From assembly GCA_030590275.1 (NCBI GenBank), contig JAUUYV010000022.1, forward strand, positions 1 to 10,625: a stretch of DNA of 10,625 bases. Direction: 5' to 3'. This document shows, piece after piece, positions 7,214 to 10,625 of this stretch. The translations under genes were made by a program, and so were the position numbers. The notes beneath the pieces were generated by a model that was not told the origin of the DNA, searched no databases, and saw nothing but the letters and a program-made list of their open reading frames with translations. Position 1 is the first letter of the stretch; each line of letters begins with the position of its first letter. This DNA is from Porticoccaceae bacterium. GTDB taxonomy: Bacteria > Pseudomonadota > Gammaproteobacteria > Pseudomonadales > Porticoccaceae.

Positions 7214-8134
7214 TTAAATTATATCCACAGAGTTCAATACCTGATGCAACACCGCGGCCACAGGCTCCCCGGAAGAATAGCTCTGTAAACGATGGCCTAC
7301 GACCGCCCCAAACACGGCCTGCACATCTTCCGGAATCACATAATGACGCCCATCCATTAATGCCCAGGCTCGAGCACCCTGTAATAAAGCTAGTGCTCCC
7401 CGGGGAGAAACACCATGTTCCAGGTCGGGCAACTCACGAGTGTGCTGCGCAAGACGCTGCACGTAATCCACTAAGGCTTCAGATACCTGAATAGCGTCCA
7501 CATCAAGCTGGATAGCCCCCAGTTGGTCTGCAGTAATCACAGCTGATAAACCAGATAGCTGACCGCGCGGATTTGAACCCGATAACAAACGGCGCTCTGA
7601 CTCTGGGTCTGGGTAGCCTAGTTCAATACGCATTAAAAATCGGTCGAGTTGAGACTCTGGCAGCGGGAATGTCCCGTATTGAGTGCTGGGGTTTTGGGTT
7701 GCAACGACAAAAAACGGCTGCGGCAAAGAATGGGTAGTGCCGTCCACAGTAACCTGCCCCTCAGACATCGCCTCCAGCAAAGCACTCTGGGTTTTTGGCG
7801 TAGTGCGATTGATCTCATCAGCCAATACCAGCTGGTTAAACACTGGTCCCGGATGAAACTCAAAGCTACTCTGCTCTCGGTCATAAACCGACACACCAAT
7901 AATATCAGCGGGCAATAAATCACTGGTAAACTGAATTCTGCTGTAATCCAGCCCTAGAACCTGCGCCAGCGCCTGAGCCAGGGTGGTTTTCCCCATCCCG
8001 GGCACGTCTTCGATCAGCAGGTGACCACGAGCCAGCAAACAGGCTAAAGCAAGACGAATGTGCGGACGCTTGCCCAACACTACTCTTTCTACCGAATTGA
8101 CTACCTCGTCAATAGTTTTATGCCAGGCACTCAA
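7214..8134 (-). CDS. MoxR-family AAA+ ATPase
   Basis: A 306-residue cytoplasmic ATPase of the MoxR group, thought to act as a chaperone that matures or activates partner proteins, here most likely the DUF58 and TgpA-like products. Visible parts: Walker A EDVPGMGKT (42-50), the MoxR stretch QFTSDLLPADIIG (68-80), Walker B LVLADEINR (102-110), sensor-1 VVATQNP (143-149), PESQLDRFLMR (159-169) with the arginine-finger region, and a helical lid with SPRGALALL. The length is normal. The start is TTG, whose bases overlap the metZ stop (TTGA); no ATG lies upstream of the Walker A methionine, so a non-ATG start is unavoidable. Translation is probably coupled to metZ. Confidence 0.95.
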   Translation of the reverse strand: MSAWHKTIDEVVNSVERVVLGKRPHIRLALACLLARGHLLIEDVPGMGKTTLAQALAQVLGLDYSRIQFTSDLLPADIIGVSVYDREQSSFEFHPGPVFNQLVLADEINRTTPKTQSALLEAMSEGQVTVDGTTHSLPQPFFVVATQNPSTQYGTFPLPESQLDRFLMRIELGYPDPESERRLLSGSNPRGQLSGLSAVITADQLGAIQLDVDAIQVSEALVDYVQRLAQHTRELPDLEHGVSPRGALALLQGARAWALMDGRHYVIPEDVQAVFGAVVGHRLQSYSSGEPVAAVLHQVLNSVDII

Positions 8135-9348
8135 AGTGTAGCCAGCCCCCGGTGTAGGTCTGCTTTAATATCGCCGATATCTTCGAGCCCCACCGATACA
8201 CGAATTAAATTCTCGGTAATTCCTGCTCTCACTTTCTCATCATCACTCAAACGACCGTGTGTCGTAGTAGCCGGGTGCACGATAGTGGTTTTGGCATCTC
8301 CCAGATTAGCAGTAAGCGAAAGAATTTGGGTGCTATCGATTACCCGCCAGGCCTGCTCGCGCCCACCTTTAACCCGAAATGACAGCACACCACCAAAAGC
8401 CTGCTGCTGCCGCCGGGCCAGGTCGTGCCCAGGGTGATCTGACAGGCCAGCGTAGAAGACCTGTTCGACAGCAGGCTGGTCCTGAAGCCAACTCGCCAGC
8501 TCCATCGCACTAGCAGAGTGAGCCTGCATCCGCAAATTCAGCGTTTCCAGTCCTTTAGTAAATACCCAGGCATTGAAAGGACTCATGGTTGGCCCGGTAG
8601 AGCGAATAAACCCCAACACTTCTTCCATTAATTCCGCACGCCCCAGCACCACGCCCCCCATACATCGACCCTGGCCATCCAGGTACTTGGTAGCAGAGTG
8701 GATGATAATGTCCGCTCCCCACTCCAGAGGTCGCTGCAAAGCCGGGGTACAAAAGCAATTATCTACCACCAACAAGATACCGCTTTGTCTGGCAAGCTCA
8801 GCGAGTGCAGTCAAATCTGCTACTTCGCAAAGAGGATTAGACGGCGTTTCCAAAAACAGCAATCGAGTTTCAGGCCCAATGGCAGCCTCCCAGGCACTTA
8901 AGTTTGTGAGATCTACCCAGGTGATATCGACGCCAAACTTGGCCATGAACTTATTAAACAATACGGTGGTAGTACCAAATACGCTGCGAGAACACACCAC
9001 GTGATCACCGGATTTTAATAGCGCCATACAGGTGCTTAAAATCGCTGCCATGCCCGACGATGTCGCTACCGCTTGTTCCGCTCCCTCTAATGCCGCGATG
9101 CGTTTTTCAAAAGTCCGCACCCCGGGGTTGGTATAGCGGGAATAAACATTACCCGCCTGCTCTCCGCTAAAACGCGCAGCAGCTTCCGCCGCGTTAGCAA
9201 ACACGTAACTGGAGGTAAGAAACATTGCCTCACTGTGTTCGCCTTCCGAAGTCCGAGTCTGCCCTGCTCTGACCGCAAGGGTCGCGAGTGCCGCCCCTTT
9301 CAGGGCTTCGTCGAGCGAGATATCCGCGCTATCGTCAAAACCACCCAC
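8131..9348 (-). CDS. metZ: O-succinylhomoserine sulfhydrylase
   Basis: MetZ is a PLP enzyme of the Cys/Met metabolism family (PF01053) that makes homocysteine directly from O-succinylhomoserine and sulfide, bypassing cystathionine. The 405-residue sequence follows Pseudomonas MetZ closely: LAVRAGQTRT (24-33), NVYSRYTNPGVRTFEKRIAA (67-86, phosphate and substrate binding), ATSSGMAAI (95-103), VVDNCFCTPALQ (194-205, with the PLP-ring aspartate) and HSATKYLDGQGR (217-228), with PLP lysine Lys221. The start is GTG at 9348, with AGAGG 7 nt upstream; there is no earlier ATG. In Pseudomonas metZ also sits just downstream of purF. Here its stop overlaps the MoxR start, so it heads an operon with envelope genes. 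O-acetylhomoserine use cannot be excluded from sequence alone. Confidence 0.95.
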   Translation of the reverse strand: MGGFDDSADISLDEALKGAALATLAVRAGQTRTSEGEHSEAMFLTSSYVFANAAEAAARFSGEQAGNVYSRYTNPGVRTFEKRIAALEGAEQAVATSSGMAAILSTCMALLKSGDHVVCSRSVFGTTTVLFNKFMAKFGVDITWVDLTNLSAWEAAIGPETRLLFLETPSNPLCEVADLTALAELARQSGILLVVDNCFCTPALQRPLEWGADIIIHSATKYLDGQGRCMGGVVLGRAELMEEVLGFIRSTGPTMSPFNAWVFTKGLETLNLRMQAHSASAMELASWLQDQPAVEQVFYAGLSDHPGHDLARRQQQAFGGVLSFRVKGGREQAWRVIDSTQILSLTANLGDAKTTIVHPATTTHGRLSDDEKVRAGITENLIRVSVGLEDIGDIKADLHRGLATL

Positions 9349-9355
9349 TAAAATA

Positions 9356-9360
9356 CCTCT
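9356..9360 (-). promoter_or_regulatory. Ribosome binding site of metZ
   Basis: AGAGG on the minus strand lies 7 nt before the GTG at 9348. This decides the start, since the frame has no ATG before residue 42. Confidence 0.55.
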
Positions 9361-9416
9361 GCTTTAATCCGAACCGTATTAATCTCAACACACTAATGCT
9401 TGTTGTTGATTTTTAA

Positions 9417-9476
9417 CTTGCCCATTACTGGTTTAGTTCGCCCATTGCCACTTTGGTTCGTCCATTGTTATAGCAA
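9417..9476. repeat. Three tandem 20-bp-period repeats in the purF-metZ gap
   Basis: Read on the minus strand, the units begin AATGGACGAAC, AATGGGCGAAC and AATGGGCAAGT, spaced exactly 20 bp apart (CCATT cores at 9422, 9442 and 9462 on the plus strand). Units one and two agree at 14 of 20 positions, two and three at 12 of 20. The array lies about 70-130 bp upstream of metZ, and 20 bp is close to two helical turns, which fits protein binding on one face. Alternatively the layout, starting near TGTTGTTGAT at 9401, resembles the multiply repeated ends of IS21-family elements. No second end or transposase is present. Confidence 0.6.
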
Positions 9477-9526
9477 ACCAGACATTCAACCTGCAGCCCA
9501 GACCGATCTAACAATAGAGGCGCATT

Positions 9527-9553
9527 TAACAAAGAAATATATCTAACAAAGAA
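9527..9553. repeat. Exact 10-bp direct repeat beside the purF stop
   Basis: TAACAAAGAA occurs at 9527-9536 and again at 9544-9553, 17 bp apart, directly after the purF stop codon on the minus strand. A shorter copy (TCTAACAA) lies near 9507. No hairpin or T tract that would make an intrinsic terminator is visible here. The role is unknown and chance is possible in such AT-rich sequence. Confidence 0.4.
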
Positions 9554-9554
9554 C

Positions 9555-10625
9555 TTAGCTGCTTCCCACCGAGGAATTATGCAGACCGATTACCTCTCCA
9601 TCCTTGCCTTGCTCCCGAATCGCTTTAGCATCATCATTGCGTTCGGCTTCCAGCTTATCGAGATATTGGGCATCGACATCGTCAGTTACATATACCCCAT
9701 CAAAAACTGAACACTCAAAACGCGCTACATCAGGGTTGCCTTCACGGGCGCTAGCGATTAAATCGTCGAGTTCCTGATAAATCAGCCAATCGACACCAAT
9801 TGCATCCGCTATATCGTCAATAGTTCGATTATGGGCTATTAATTCACTGGCCGTCGGCATATCAATACCATAGACATTGGGATAACGTACCGGCGGTGCG
9901 GCAGATGCCATGTAAACGTTACGCGCCCCTGCATCACGGGCCATCTGTACGATTTCCCTGGAGGTGGTACCACGGACAATCGAGTCGTCCACCAACAATA
10001 CATTCTTACCGCTAAACTCCAGCTTCACCGGGTTCAATTTTTGACGCACTGATTTTTTCCGCTCTTTTTGTCCCGGCATAATAAAGGTACGGCCGATATA
10101 ACGATTTTTCATCAGACCTTCACGAAATTTAACGCCCAGAGTTTCCGCTAGCGCCTGCGCAGACACTCTACTGGTATCGGGTACCGGTATGACAACGTCG
10201 ATGTCGTGGCTGGGGCACTCACGCAAAATTTTGGCGCCGAGTTTTTCACCCATGCGCAAACGTGCCTTATACACGGAGATATTATCAATCATGGAGTCGG
10301 GTCGAGCGAAGTACACATGCTCAAAAATACATGGCACTAACTCCGGTGATTCGGCGCACTGCTGCGCATGCAAATTACCATCCAGGTCAATAAAAATTGC
10401 CTCGCCAGGTGCGACATCCCGCTCTATCCCATAGCCGAGCACATCCAACGCAACGGTTTCCGATGCCACTATGTATTCAGAGCCCTTTGAAGTATCGCGA
10501 CGACCCAGCACCAGAGGCCGAATACCATAGGGATCTCGAAATGCAAACAAACCATAGTTTGCAATCATCCCAACCACGGCATAGGCACCTTTACAACGGC
10601 GGTGCACTCTATCCACCGCTGCAAA
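9555..10625 (-). CDS. purF: Amidophosphoribosyltransferase, C-terminal 356 residues (5' end outside the window)
   Basis: PurF catalyses the first committed step of purine synthesis: PRPP plus glutamine gives phosphoribosylamine. The frame is open to the right edge, so the start and about 150 N-terminal residues, including the catalytic Cys of the glutaminase domain, lie outside. What is present: the end of the glutaminase domain ([23 protein letters not shown]), the linker [14 protein letters not shown], and the phosphoribosyltransferase domain with [10 protein letters not shown], the flexible loop [14 protein letters not shown] and the PRPP motif [13 protein letters not shown]. The C-terminal [14 protein letters not shown] matches the E. 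coli type; cysteines of the Bacillus-type iron-sulfur cluster are not seen. A 206-bp gap separates it from metZ, so co-transcription is uncertain. Confidence 0.96.
   Translation of the reverse strand, partial: FAAVDRVHRRCKGAYAVVGMIANYGLFAFRDPYGIRPLVLGRRDTSKGSEYIVASETVALDVLGYGIERDVAPGEAIFIDLDGNLHAQQCAESPELVPCIFEHVYFARPDSMIDNISVYKARLRMGEKLGAKILRECPSHDIDVVIPVPDTSRVSAQALAETLGVKFREGLMKNRYIGRTFIMPGQKERKKSVRQKLNPVKLEFSGKNVLLVDDSIVRGTTSREIVQMARDAGARNVYMASAAPPVRYPNVYGIDMPTASELIAHNRTIDDIADAIGVDWLIYQELDDLIASAREGNPDVARFECSVFDGVYVTDDVDAQYLDKLEAERNDDAKAIREQGKDGEVIGLHNSSVGSS

Noticed and set aside
8573..9004. A 143-codon open frame on the plus strand inside metZ
   Set aside because: Antisense to conserved MetZ motifs, with no ribosome binding site or recognisable protein features.
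9349..9420. A clear sigma-70 promoter directly upstream of metZ
   Set aside because: Several TTG- and TAAT-like words occur, but no pair with acceptable hexamers and 16-18 nt spacing stood out.
9349..9554. A CRISPR-like array suggested by the regular repeats
   Set aside because: The units are only 20 bp apart, degenerate and contiguous, with no unique spacers of normal length and no cas genes.
9481..9554. An intrinsic terminator after purF
   Set aside because: No GC-rich stem followed by a T tract was found on the minus strand; only AT-rich direct repeats are present.

Overview
This window looks like ordinary chromosome from a gammaproteobacterium of roughly balanced base composition. The best guess is a marine or environmental relative of Pseudomonas/Cellvibrio-type bacteria. 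The reasons are the protein sequences themselves, the order hslV-hslU-DUF971 (as in Pseudomonas), the order purF-metZ (as in Pseudomonas), and a TgpA-type transglutaminase protein with its MoxR and DUF58 partners. The genus cannot be named from sequence alone.

Left part (1-3043). The 5' end of murJ (lipid II flippase) reads leftward off the window. Back to back with it, a rightward operon encodes the HslV peptidase, the HslU unfoldase and a small DUF971 protein. The gap before hslV (348-559) holds tentative promoters for both directions. Downstream of the operon there is no clear intrinsic terminator. Instead there is a 62-nt G-free, C/T-rich tract that could act in Rho-dependent termination.

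Middle (3044-3991). A leftward, AT-rich orphan gene encodes a 315-residue protein. I read it as a double hot-dog fold protein carrying a MaoC/PhaJ-like D-x-N-x-x-H motif. It is the least characterised gene here. It has its own likely promoter, with a perfect TATAAT.

Right part (4206-10625). This is a leftward series. purF (amidophosphoribosyltransferase, missing its N-terminal part) is followed after a 206-bp gap by a tightly packed set: metZ (O-succinylhomoserine sulfhydrylase), a MoxR-family AAA+ ATPase, a DUF58 membrane protein and a TgpA-like membrane transglutaminase. These overlap or lie within 12 nt of each other, so they probably share one transcript. The MoxR/DUF58/TgpA trio is a recurrent envelope-associated module; its physical coupling to a methionine gene is the unusual part. 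The purF-metZ gap holds three 20-bp-period repeats, which are either a regulator-binding array or the relic end of an IS21-type element.

No tRNA, rRNA, CRISPR array, intact mobile element or clearly new multi-gene system was seen. Of the nine gene starts visible, six appear to be GTG or TTG.
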